In this document: positions 56,850 through 64,000 of the stretch, piece by piece
How positions within the stretch are numbered: position 1 is the first letter of the stretch
Layout: every line of letters starts with the position of its first letter
Made by a program: the position numbers and the translations under genes
The notes under the pieces: model-generated
What the model was told of the DNA's origin: nothing
Database searches by the model: none
What the model saw: only the letters and a program-made list of their open reading frames with translations
DNA from: CAVUXJ01 sp963814975
GTDB lineage: Bacteria > Acidobacteriota > Vicinamibacteria > Vicinamibacterales > CAVVIG01
Assembly: GCA_963814975.1 (NCBI GenBank)
Contig: CAWFFB010000020.1
Span: 61,954-125,953, forward strand
Direction of reading: 5' to 3'
DNA: 64,000 bases

Positions 56850-57035
56850 ATGACCCGCGTTCGCCTGCATTGGGCGAATGGCCGCGTGACCGAGCTGAGC
56901 GCCGCTTCGAGCGCCACAATCATTCGGCTCCCCACCGCCGAAGGCATGCGATCGTTCCGGGCGACCGACGACATCGATGAGGAGGGATTCGATGTCTTCG
57001 TGGAGGAGATCGAGCTCCCCCCGGTCGCTGACTAG
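56850..57035 (+). CDS. Small protein, unknown function
   Basis: 61 residues from ATG 56850: MTRVRLHWANGRVTELSA and later EEGFDVFVEEIELPPVAD. Acidic, predicted beta-rich, no motif. Lies 51 bp before the sensor-kinase gene on the same strand and may be cotranscribed. A start at 56838 is also in frame. Confidence 0.45.
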   Translation: MTRVRLHWANGRVTELSAASSATIIRLPTAEGMRSFRATDDIDEEGFDVFVEEIELPPVAD

Positions 57036-57086
57036 CAGGCGCGCCCTGTTAACGTCGCCGGTGGTATCGACCGACACACGAAAAGA

Positions 57087-59273
57087 ATGATCTGGCTCGC
57101 CGGCGGCGTCTTCTATTCGATGGCCTACCTCGCCGCGGGCGCGTATCTGCGCGGAAGCGCGCACGCCTTGCTATGGCTGCGCATCAGTGCACTCCTTGTC
57201 CCACCGTTGACGGGAGTCCTTGTCATCGCCCTGCGCCGGCGGGACTGGACAGGGTGCCAGTGGCTGTTCTGGGCAACGGTCGCGCTCGGTCTGTCGATGA
57301 CTGCCATTGGCATCGTGGGATGGACCGTCGACGAAGTGCTGCTCGGGCGCGAGACATCCTGGCTCGGGTGGTACACCGTGTTTGCGCTGTTCGGGGCCGT
57401 TGCGCCGCTGTTTGCACTGCTCGCGCAACCCCACCGTGGGGCGAGAGAATCGATCACGGCCAGTATTGCTGTCGACATTGCCGGCATCGCCGTGATCACG
57501 GGCTTCTTGTATTCGCATTTTGTGGTCGGGTCGGACCTGGCGCCGTTGACATCTCAAAATCCGTCCGTGCCGCTGGTGTTGTTGCAGGAGTTCCAGCAGT
57601 TTCTGGTGTGCGCGGCCCTCACGGTTGCCGCATTGGCAGCTCGCGGCACGACGTGGGGGCCGACCTACCGCCGCCTGGCTACGGGGTTGATCGTCAGTTT
57701 CGCGATCCTGACCATCAGCGACTGGGGAATTCTCCAGGGCCTGTATTCCTCCGGCGGCGTCTACGACGTGATGTGGATCCTGCCGTTTGCGTTCTTCGCA
57801 TGGGCAGCGGCTTCCGCGCCGAGTTCCGCCGAGGCCGACGACACCTTGACTGCGCCCACGGTCATCACCTCTTCTCCTCCCTGGGTGGTCTTTGGGGCTC
57901 TTGGCGCTCTCCCGCTCGTTGATTTCGGCCTCCGGCGCCTCGTCCCCATCGCGGCGTCCCTTGAGGGTGTTCGCGACGTGTCGATGGTCATCACGATATT
58001 TTCGGTGCTTCCCCTGCTGATCGCACGCTTGGCTGTGGAAAACTCCGGCGCGCGCCAGGCAGACCATCGGCGCCTGCTGTTGGCTGCAGCGACCGAGCAC
58101 GCCGACGACCTGATCTCGATCATGACGCCAGCCGGTCAGGTCGAGTACGCGAATAGCGCGTTCTGTAATGCGCTCGGATGGGGTCGAAAGGAGATCAGTC
58201 TCCGGCCGGCCACCGAGTTCCTTGCCGAAGAGTCGCGCTCACAGCTGGATGCGATTCGAACCGGCGCTCCGACAGCCCAGGTGTGGCGCGGTACCTTGGT
58301 GCGCCGACGCAAGGACGACTCGACGTTCCTATCATCCGGCAGCGTCATCGCCCTGACCGATGCTACGGGAGGGGTGACGAATTTCGTTGCGGTCGAACGG
58401 GACTCGACACACGAGACCCAGCTTCGGGACCAGCTGATTCACAGCGAGCGGCTCGCCGCGGTCGGGCAACTCGTCTCTGGCGTGGCCCACGAGCTGAACA
58501 ACCCCTTACAGTCGATCGTGGGCTACACCGAGCTGCTGATTGCCGTCGAACCCGCCCAAAATGTGCGCGGCGATCTCGAAGAGATTCGCTTCGCCGCCCA
58601 CCGTGCCGCCAAGATCGTGCGGAATCTGCTCGCCTTCGTCCGCCGTTCATCGGCGGAGCGGACTGCCGAAAATCTCAATGCAATCGTCCTGTCCACGGTG
58701 GCCCTCAGGCAATACGAGCTGGCCACGACAGGCCTGGTGCTGGAGGAGAGCTACAGCGAGGAACTGCCGCCGGTGATGGTGAATCGCGAGGAGATTCAGC
58801 AGATCCTCTTGAACGTCATGCTCAATGCCGAGCAGGCCATGCGCAGTGTCGGCCGAAAGGGCCGCTTGTCGATACGTACGCTGCGAACAGGGACGTCTCA
58901 TGTGGCCGTCGAAATCCAGGACGATGGCCCAGGTGTGCCGCAGACGCTCGCCGGACAGATCTTCGAACCGTTCTTCACGACCAAGAACGTCGGCGAGGGC
59001 ACCGGCCTGGGGTTGTCGCTCGCCATCGGCATCGCGCAAGCGCACGGTGGGTCATTGGCTCTGGTTCCGGTATCGTGCGGCGCCTGTTTTCGGTTGACGC
59101 TGCCGACGACGACGAGGCGCGCCGCGGCCGCACGCCCCGCGTTGTTGGAGATCCGGTCCGGTGCGTCAAGGAGGGGCCGGCCTGCCCTCGTGGTCGACGA
59201 CGAGGCTGCCATGCCCAGCCCGAGCCCGGCGTTGTCGTCAGCACGTCACGATCGAAAATCCGAATCGCAATAG
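57087..59273 (+). CDS. Membrane sensor histidine kinase with truncated receiver
   Basis: 728 residues. Eight or so membrane segments (1-300), a PAS domain (about 335-450: DDLISIMTPAGQVEYANSAF), then the phospho-acceptor helix with His468 in GVAHELNNPLQSIVGYTELL, the N box LLNVMLNAEQAM, and the ATPase G boxes DDGPGVPQ and GTGLGLSLAIGIAQAHGG. At the C-terminus the sequence RPALVVDDEA starts a receiver domain (acidic pair) but stops after about ten receiver residues and continues as SPSPALSSARHDRKSESQ. No receiver Asp, Thr or Lys follows in any frame. It is probably a hybrid kinase that lost its receiver. The signal is unknown; the ligand part resembles MASE-type membrane domains. Confidence 0.85.
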   Translation: MIWLAGGVFYSMAYLAAGAYLRGSAHALLWLRISALLVPPLTGVLVIALRRRDWTGCQWLFWATVALGLSMTAIGIVGWTVDEVLLGRETSWLGWYTVFALFGAVAPLFALLAQPHRGARESITASIAVDIAGIAVITGFLYSHFVVGSDLAPLTSQNPSVPLVLLQEFQQFLVCAALTVAALAARGTTWGPTYRRLATGLIVSFAILTISDWGILQGLYSSGGVYDVMWILPFAFFAWAAASAPSSAEADDTLTAPTVITSSPPWVVFGALGALPLVDFGLRRLVPIAASLEGVRDVSMVITIFSVLPLLIARLAVENSGARQADHRRLLLAAATEHADDLISIMTPAGQVEYANSAFCNALGWGRKEISLRPATEFLAEESRSQLDAIRTGAPTAQVWRGTLVRRRKDDSTFLSSGSVIALTDATGGVTNFVAVERDSTHETQLRDQLIHSERLAAVGQLVSGVAHELNNPLQSIVGYTELLIAVEPAQNVRGDLEEIRFAAHRAAKIVRNLLAFVRRSSAERTAENLNAIVLSTVALRQYELATTGLVLEESYSEELPPVMVNREEIQQILLNVMLNAEQAMRSVGRKGRLSIRTLRTGTSHVAVEIQDDGPGVPQTLAGQIFEPFFTTKNVGEGTGLGLSLAIGIAQAHGGSLALVPVSCGACFRLTLPTTTRRAAAARPALLEIRSGASRRGRPALVVDDEAAMPSPSPALSSARHDRKSESQ

Positions 59274-59358
59274 TTCGCGAGCAAATGGCTGTCGTGCGCG
59301 GGTACCGCACGCGAGCGGTGCGCGACGCCTGCAGAGCAGATTGGTGTGCGTCCGGGTT

Positions 59359-60243
59359 TCACCTGCTGGCGATCGGCGTCCGCGCAGACTGCGTTCGAGG
59401 CACCGGCTGGACCGGGCCGACGCCACGCCGCGCTCTATCGAGCGGGGCACACAAGCAAATGCCAGGGGTGTTTCCCAGGATGACCACGCTGGCGAGGTAG
59501 TAACAGACGGCGGAAATTCCGAATGAGGTCCAGAAAGTGTTGAGTGTCAGGAACATCGCGACTGCGACGAACATCAGCATGCCCGCATCGCATGCGGCGG
59601 CCGCCCATCGGCAGCGCAGATCGCCAATAACCTTCCCACGAGCGAACGAGGTCTCGTTCGCGGAGATCCTCACCGTGATGACGAGCGCCGGCTTCGGGCC
59701 TCTGCCAGTCCGGCGAGCAGCGTTTCGCGAGATTCCACGGACGGCCCGAACACATTGACGCACGGAGCTGGGATTTGACGTCGAACCGAACGACAGCAAG
59801 CCGGAGCCGCGCATCCCAGTCAAACGGGTGCCTCGGATGCTGGCAACAGCCGAGCGCAGCGGGCCCGCGATCCGGGGATTCCACGCCTTTCGATAGCGGA
59901 CAGCCGCCTGCCAGAGAACACCCAGCCTGGTCGCGGTTCGCTCCCGGGCCGATGGAGCGGCGGCGCGCGCCGAAAGGATGGACGCTGGGGTAACGGCTTC
60001 GACACGATCGGGAAAGTGTTCCAGGAACTCAGCGACGATAGGATCAGGGTCGAGACCGATGGCCTGCGCATAGGCCCGAATAAAGGAACGGCGGAAGATT
60101 CCCGAGGGCCAGTGCGACACATCATCTCTTTCCAGGCCTTCGAGGAGGGAAAGACCAATCTTGGTATCGCTGGCAATGATCGCAAGGGGAATCCCCTGTC
60201 CTTCACGTACTTGACGCAGTCGACTGCCGAGCTTGTCAGGCAT
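59359..60243 (-). CDS. RodZ-like HTH protein fused to a small membrane domain
   Basis: 294 residues from ATG 60243 with GAGG six bases upstream. The N-terminal helix-turn-helix (LGSRLRQVREGQGIPLAIIA, then SLLEGLERDDVSHWPSGIFR and RSFIRAYAQAIGLDPDPIV) is the RodZ-type Cro-like domain. A basic linker of about 120 residues (TRLGVLWQAAVRYRKAW and RTGRGPKPALVITVRI) leads to two membrane segments: AACDAGMLMFVAVAMFLTL and FGISAVCYYLASVVILGNTPG, which resemble an RDD-type domain. It may link the membrane to DNA or cytoskeleton. It converges on the kinase gene, 85 bp away. Confidence 0.7.
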   Translation of the reverse strand: MPDKLGSRLRQVREGQGIPLAIIASDTKIGLSLLEGLERDDVSHWPSGIFRRSFIRAYAQAIGLDPDPIVAEFLEHFPDRVEAVTPASILSARAAAPSARERTATRLGVLWQAAVRYRKAWNPRIAGPLRSAVASIRGTRLTGMRGSGLLSFGSTSNPSSVRQCVRAVRGISRNAARRTGRGPKPALVITVRISANETSFARGKVIGDLRCRWAAAACDAGMLMFVAVAMFLTLNTFWTSFGISAVCYYLASVVILGNTPGICLCAPLDRARRGVGPVQPVPRTQSARTPIASR

Positions 60244-60573
60244 GCCACACCTCACTGACGCGGCCTCCGTCGCCACGCGCGAGAATAATCGTCCATCAGG
60301 ATACCGCCCTCGAGTGCAGGCGGGAACCTCGGCAATAACTGTCGTCCAACAAGCCAGCCGGGGCCCTGTCGCAATGGGCAGGCCGCTCGAATCAGGCGGA
60401 ATTTCGCGAAGACTTCGAACTGGCGTATCGGACGAGGGCGTAAATATGAAAGGGGTGTACGGATATCGGTCGGATCGCAGGACCAATCGCGATGACCGTG
60501 ATCACCCGTTGTTCCTATCTTGGCAGTCGCGCACACATGTCGATACTCAACCTTCGTGGTCCACGCGGGGCAC
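60244..60573. other. Divergent intergenic region, no gene seen
   Basis: Some 330 bp between the RodZ-like gene (minus) and the GIY-YIG-like gene (plus). Only shadow frames are present. TTCGAACTGGCG and other AT-richer patches near 60410-60450 could hold the two promoters, but no clear -10/-35 pair can be named. Confidence 0.5.
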
Positions 60574-60924
60574 ATGGGACGCAAGGCTGTTCAGCCACGC
60601 TTGAGCGAGCGTGGCCCGGCGAACCGGCGAGCCTCGCGCCACGCGGCTCATCACTGCGTTTACATCGTATACCTTCGCAATCCGCGCGGCGACGGGAAAG
60701 CGGGGTACTGCGTCGGCATGACCGGGCTGACGCCCGAGCAGCGTTTCGCGAACCATAAGGCGGGGACCAAAGCCGCCAGGGTTGTGAAGCGCTTTGGTGA
60801 GCGGCTGGTCCCGAAGCTCTACGCGCACCTGAATCCAATGACCTACCTGGACGCCCTGGCGATGGAGAAGCAGCTTGCCGCGGAATTGCGAGCGAGGGGC
60901 TTCCAGGTGTTCGGAGGGACGTGA
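60574..60924 (+). CDS. GIY-YIG-like small protein
   Basis: 116 residues from ATG 60574; a TTG at 60520 is in frame. The core reads HHCVYIVYLRNPRGDG, AGYCVGMTGLTPEQRFANH and RLVPKLYAHLNPMTYLDALA, then MEKQLAAELRARGFQVFGG. VYIVYL and YCVGMTG occupy the GIY and YIG positions, RF-x-NH the catalytic Arg position, and MEKQLA the Glu. This is a variant GIY-YIG fold, compact and without extra domains. Nuclease activity is plausible but unproven. It converges on bactofilin over a strong hairpin. Confidence 0.7.
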   Translation: MGRKAVQPRLSERGPANRRASRHAAHHCVYIVYLRNPRGDGKAGYCVGMTGLTPEQRFANHKAGTKAARVVKRFGERLVPKLYAHLNPMTYLDALAMEKQLAAELRARGFQVFGGT

Positions 60925-60980
60925 GGCGGCCCGTCGGCAGGTCCGGCACTAAGTCCGGACGTTGGGCACTACGGCATTGT

Positions 60981-61002
60981 GAAGACCGCCGTAGCGGTCT
61001 TC
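60981..61002. terminator. Bidirectional terminator hairpin
   Basis: GAAGACCGC (60981-60989), loop CGTA, GCGGTCTTC (60994-61002): a perfect 9-bp stem with a four-base loop, centred between the convergent GIY-YIG-like and bactofilin genes. It ends in CTTC on each strand and lacks a long T-run. Confidence 0.72.
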
Positions 61003-61022
61003 AGCCAACGGGTGAGCCTCGA

Positions 61023-61427
61023 TCACCGCATTTCCACCCTGCCGTGAAAGTATCCTCCATCGGCGATGGCCAGACGAGGCGTCCTGATGTCGCCCGTCAC
61101 CGAACCGGTGGCCTCGATCTCGACGACTTCGCTTGCCGTGACATTGCCTACGACCGCGCCATTGACAACAACCGCCTTGGCGGAAATATCCGCGATGATT
61201 TCGGCGTGGGGGCCAATCGTGAGCGTATGGTCGGACAGTTTGACGTTTCCTTGCATTTGTCCACAGAAGGTGAGGTCTTCCGCTCCACTCAACTCACCCT
61301 TGAAGACAACCGAATCGCCAAAATTCATCACGAGTTTCTCTCGCAGTGCGCTGCCATTCGGCGGCGGCATCTCGAGGTTCTGCTCCCCTTGAGGCCCGGC
61401 GGCGGCAGGCTGCTCTCGTTTCCACAT
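61023..61427 (-). CDS. Bactofilin (polymer-forming cytoskeletal protein)
   Basis: 134 residues from ATG 61427 with GGGAG seven bases upstream. A short Pro/Ala-rich N-terminal tail (WKREQPAAAGPQGEQ) precedes the beta-helical DUF583 core: VVFKGELSGAEDLTFCGQMQ, GNVKLSDHTLTIGPHAEIIA, ISAKAVVVNGAVVGNVTASE and IEATGSVTGDIRTPRLAIAD, ending GGYFHGRVEM. Bactofilins polymerise without nucleotide and act in cell shape or peptidoglycan placement. The nearby RodZ-like gene is a possible functional neighbour. Confidence 0.92.
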   Translation of the reverse strand: MWKREQPAAAGPQGEQNLEMPPPNGSALREKLVMNFGDSVVFKGELSGAEDLTFCGQMQGNVKLSDHTLTIGPHAEIIADISAKAVVVNGAVVGNVTASEVVEIEATGSVTGDIRTPRLAIADGGYFHGRVEMR

Positions 61428-62272
61428 GCTTGAGCTCCCTTCAGCGAGATAGCAATTCAAAGACGTCGACGCGATCGTGAGCGCGGCTTGTTCGGCCCAT
61501 GTCGATGGCGACCTGGTCGGGAGACGGCGACAGGATCGGCCATCGGTCAGAGTGAGAGCGTGGTTCCTGCTGTGGGATGTGCCAGCCTTCCGTTGTCATC
61601 GCGCTCGATCATGCCGAGGATGAGCCTCTGTCGGGTTGGCGAATCTTGCGACGATAGACGCTTTGTGATGCGGGCGTCTGTTCAATAGTGCACAGCGGGG
61701 ACATGTATCACGACGGTACGCCAGTCATCTCCAAGTCCTGTCCAGACGAGGCGACCAGTGGACGGCGCTGTCCGAGGAGAGACCTCGGGACGTACAGTGG
61801 TCGGCGCACGGCCTGCGACATCGGCAGGGGCGTCGACCAGGAAGGGCAAAAAACGAAGCACCTGGTCGAACTGCGCACGGCGCTGGGACTGGGAGCCACG
61901 TAACGCCGCTGCAGCGTTTTCAAGTACGGCAGCAATGCTCCGATCGTGAACTCTGGAGTCGCGCTTCGACTCTTTCCGATCGGTGCGAGCGCCGGAGCGC
62001 GTGTAGGACACGCAACGACGCACCTGGGCAGGAGGACTAGAAAGAACCCGGGGGACTCCTGTCTGGGCACCTGTCATGGGTACGTTCGAAACGTTAAGAA
62101 AGCGTGAGCTTCTGCGAGCCCGTCGATCGACAACGCGATGATTTCAAGAGCGCGCCGGCGCCGCGAAACCAGGGATGTTCAAAACTGCACAGACGCTCAG
62201 CACCGCCGTCCGCTACGCTCGACGGACCTCGAAAGTGTTTCGAAGCCACCCGTAAGAATACTGAGGTCTGCC
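61428..62272. other. No confident gene in about 845 bp
   Basis: The longest frame on the minus strand, 61682-62077 (131 codons, MTGAQTGVPRVLSSPPAQVR onward), has a plausible helical middle (DRSIAAVLENAAAALRGS) but no ribosome site and no motif, so it is not called. The plus strand has only short frames. Promoters for bactofilin and the GGDEF gene must lie here. Confidence 0.45.
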
Positions 62273-63367
62273 GTGCCCGCAAACGACCATCACGATATGC
62301 CGCGCCAGGGAGAGACCACCAAGCCCGAGCGCACGCTGACGTTCGGGATTGACTCGGCGATGCCGAGATCGACTGCAGAGCTGCGTCTTTGGGTCCACGA
62401 ACACTTCCAGCTTCTGCCCTCCGAAGAAGTCGATTTGTTGATTGCCTGCGAAACCGTCATCACGCGTCAGTGCGACAGGGTGAGGGACGCGAAGGTGAAA
62501 GCGCTTCGCGCCCAGTCCACAAGCTTCATCGAGAAGGTCACCAGATTGCAGAGTCAACTCTCCACGGTCGACCACCCGGAGATGACCGAAGCCTTCGAAG
62601 ACGTGCGGTCCGAGCTGACCGATCAATCGCGTCGTCAACCCAAGAGCAGGCTGCTGCATTTCCGGTGGTTCATGCAGGGACTCGAACGGTTTCTGGAGTT
62701 CGAACGGCGCCATCAGTGGTGCGCGGTCGGTTTGGTCGATATTGCGAATCTCAACTGGTACAATGAGACGATCGGCCGTGACGTGGGGGATCGAATCATC
62801 GAGCGCGTTGCCGGTATTCTCGCCGGGCAGATTCGATCCGACGTTCTGCTGACGGGGGAGTGCCAGACGCCTTACGATCGGGGAGACCGGGATCTGCAGG
62901 CGCGCTTCGGTGGCGACGAGTTCTGCTTCATGATCCCAGGGGTCTTCAGCTTCAACGAAGCCTGCGGCATCGCGCAGCGATTCAAGAGCGTCGTCGAACG
63001 CCATGACTGGGCTGCCGAACACGAGGCACTCGCGGCCCATCCCGTATTCGTGAATGTCGGGATGGTCTGTGTGCAGCTCGGGCCGCTTCCCAAGCGGCAG
63101 ATGTACGCCGGACGATTCGCCACTGAACTCGTACGGCGAGCCGACCAACTGATGGCCGCCCCCGTCACCGACGAAGGCGCTCCCACCGTGCGCGCCCGCG
63201 CCCTGCGGGTGCACAACGGGGAACTGATCGAGTTGTTCGGCTGGGAGAGCGCGGCTCGTTCGGAAGTCCCGGCTGAGCCGTACCCGTACGCCTCGCTCGT
63301 GCGATCGTCGTCTCGATTCCCGTGGAATCCCCTCGTGGACATCAAACCTCGAACGACGCCGGCCTGA
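62273..63367 (+). CDS. GGDEF domain protein (diguanylate cyclase)
   Basis: 364 residues from GTG 62273 with GAGG six bases upstream. An N-terminal helical region (about 30-130: RSTAELRLWVHEHFQLLPSE, then FIEKVTRLQSQLSTVDHPEM) precedes a GGDEF domain. GLVDIANLNWYNETIGRDVGD supplies the metal-binding Asp, and ARFGGDEFCFMIP holds an intact GGDEF (213-217). No RxxD inhibitory site is seen upstream in the usual position (the sequence there reads GDRDLQARFGG). It should make cyclic di-GMP. No EAL domain, signal peptide or membrane segment. The helical part may be a sensor or dimerisation module. Confidence 0.88.
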   Translation: MPANDHHDMPRQGETTKPERTLTFGIDSAMPRSTAELRLWVHEHFQLLPSEEVDLLIACETVITRQCDRVRDAKVKALRAQSTSFIEKVTRLQSQLSTVDHPEMTEAFEDVRSELTDQSRRQPKSRLLHFRWFMQGLERFLEFERRHQWCAVGLVDIANLNWYNETIGRDVGDRIIERVAGILAGQIRSDVLLTGECQTPYDRGDRDLQARFGGDEFCFMIPGVFSFNEACGIAQRFKSVVERHDWAAEHEALAAHPVFVNVGMVCVQLGPLPKRQMYAGRFATELVRRADQLMAAPVTDEGAPTVRARALRVHNGELIELFGWESAARSEVPAEPYPYASLVRSSSRFPWNPLVDIKPRTTPA

Positions 63368-63468
63368 GGGCTTGGAGGGATCGGCCCGTTTTGAACCGGC
63401 AGTTCAAACGGGACGGGTTCCTGGAGTACACTGTCGCCGCCAGGCGTGCGCACCCTGAGGAGGCGATG

Positions 63469-64000
63469 ATGTCGAAAAAGCGGTCCGTGGCTCGGCGCGA
63501 TTTCCTGAAGCACGCTGCGGTCTCCGGGGCAGCGGCGATGATTCCAGGCTCGGTGGCCGCCGCGCAGGCGCCTCCGCCATCCCAGCCGCCTGCGGCGGCC
63601 CAGGGGCAGCGCCCGGCGACAGCCCTCGCTCCCATCCCCCCGCGTGAAGCCGATCCGTCCGTCCATGTCGAGGTCCTGACGACCGACCGCCCCGGCGGCG
63701 ACTTCATGGTTGACGTCATCAAGAGCCTCAAGTTCGATTACCTCGCGTCAAATCCGGGTTCGAGCTTTCGAGGCCTCCACGAGTCGATCATCAACTACGG
63801 CGGCAACCAGACGCCGGAGTTCCTCACGTGCTGCCACGAGGAGTCGTCGGTCGCGATGGCTCACGGCTACTTCAAGGCGGAGGGCAAGCCAATGGCCGTG
63901 CTCTGCCACGGCACGGTCGGCATGCAGCACGCGGCGATGGCGATCTACAACGCGTATTGCGACCGCGTTCCCGTCTACATGCTGGCCGGCAACTCGCTGG
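63469..64000 (+). CDS. Tat-exported thiamine diphosphate-dependent enzyme, partial
   Basis: The frame is open to the window edge (177 codons). ATG 63469 follows AGGAGG by five bases. The N-terminus MSKKRSVARRDFLKHAAVSG holds a twin-arginine signal (RRDFLK), then an Ala/Pro-rich cleavage region. The mature part begins the ThDP-enzyme pyrimidine domain: FDYLASNPGSSFRGLHESI, then EFLTCCHEESSVAMAHGYFK (the activating Glu) and KPMAVLCHGTVGMQHAAMAI, ending in VYMLAGNS. This is the acetolactate synthase/benzoylformate decarboxylase fold. A Tat-exported, folded ThDP enzyme acting in the periplasm is unusual but found in several Acidobacteriota. The substrate is unknown. Confidence 0.88.
   Translation, partial: MSKKRSVARRDFLKHAAVSGAAAMIPGSVAAAQAPPPSQPPAAAQGQRPATALAPIPPREADPSVHVEVLTTDRPGGDFMVDVIKSLKFDYLASNPGSSFRGLHESIINYGGNQTPEFLTCCHEESSVAMAHGYFKAEGKPMAVLCHGTVGMQHAAMAIYNAYCDRVPVYMLAGNSL

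Noticed and set aside
61682..62077. 131-codon minus-strand frame
   Set aside because: No ribosome site, no motif, Arg/Ser-rich ends. Could be real but cannot be supported.

Overview
The window is GC-rich DNA, tightly packed with bacterial genes. Its gene content suggests an Acidobacteriota genome, probably close to the Vicinamibacteria: a homodimeric E1 pyruvate dehydrogenase, M1/M13/M16 peptidases, a MoxR-type AAA/VWA pair, a secreted ankyrin protein, a secreted NHL-repeat protein, a Tat-exported ThDP enzyme and a full Kdp system. This placement is inferred from gene content and spacer style; no 16S rRNA or other phylogenetic marker was tested. No phage, transposase, integrase, CRISPR array or toxin-antitoxin module was seen.

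Layout. 1-7.2 kb: Lon-substrate-domain protein (cut by the window edge), VWA protein plus AAA ATPase, glycerophosphodiesterase, family 5 uracil-DNA glycosylase, M13 peptidase. 7.4-13.2 kb: complete pyruvate dehydrogenase operon (E1, E2, E3). 13.3-23.0 kb: M16 peptidase, CCA-adding enzyme, small Cys-motif protein, proline dehydrogenase, PlsB-like acyltransferase, NAD-isocitrate dehydrogenase family enzyme, DUF4149-like membrane protein, unknown protein. 23.1-32.7 kb: transketolase, Spy/CpxP-like protein with a damaged response regulator, FtsH, membrane protein, M1 peptidase, DapB-fold dehydrogenase. 32.8-36.3 kb: zinc-ribbon membrane protein, moeA, moaB-like gene, GIY-YIG protein and a tRNA-Arg(ACG). 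36.3-41 kb: MarR regulator divergent from a membrane protein over a perfect palindrome, a BP74-like lipoprotein, a gene remnant, an ankyrin protein and about 900 bp without a gene. 41-55.4 kb: potassium island with kup, three small unknown genes, kdpD-type kinase, kdpE, a 27-codon ORF, kdpFABC and two separate KdpD sensory-domain proteins. 55.5-64 kb: NHL protein, sensor kinase with a receiver stub, HTH/membrane protein, GIY-YIG-like protein, bactofilin, GGDEF protein and a Tat-exported ThDP enzyme (cut by the window edge).

The genes work together in three clear sets. E1, E2 and E3 feed acetyl-CoA to central metabolism, alongside isocitrate dehydrogenase and transketolase. The potassium island combines a constitutive-type carrier (Kup) with the inducible ATPase (KdpFABC). 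Its sensor is unusual: the kinase half is one protein and the KdpD/USP half exists as two tandem proteins with complementary motif losses. A short sequence resembling an OmpR-family operator occurs both upstream of kdpFABC and between the kinase and the unknown gene block.

Two features run across the window. About a dozen recognisable genes, including aceE and aceF, carry single-base frame breaks that one-base corrections repair; some lie in C or G runs, so consensus error is more likely than gene decay. Many spacers are built from short words repeated in both orientations, forming imperfect palindromes at gene ends; these may be terminators or a dispersed repeat family.
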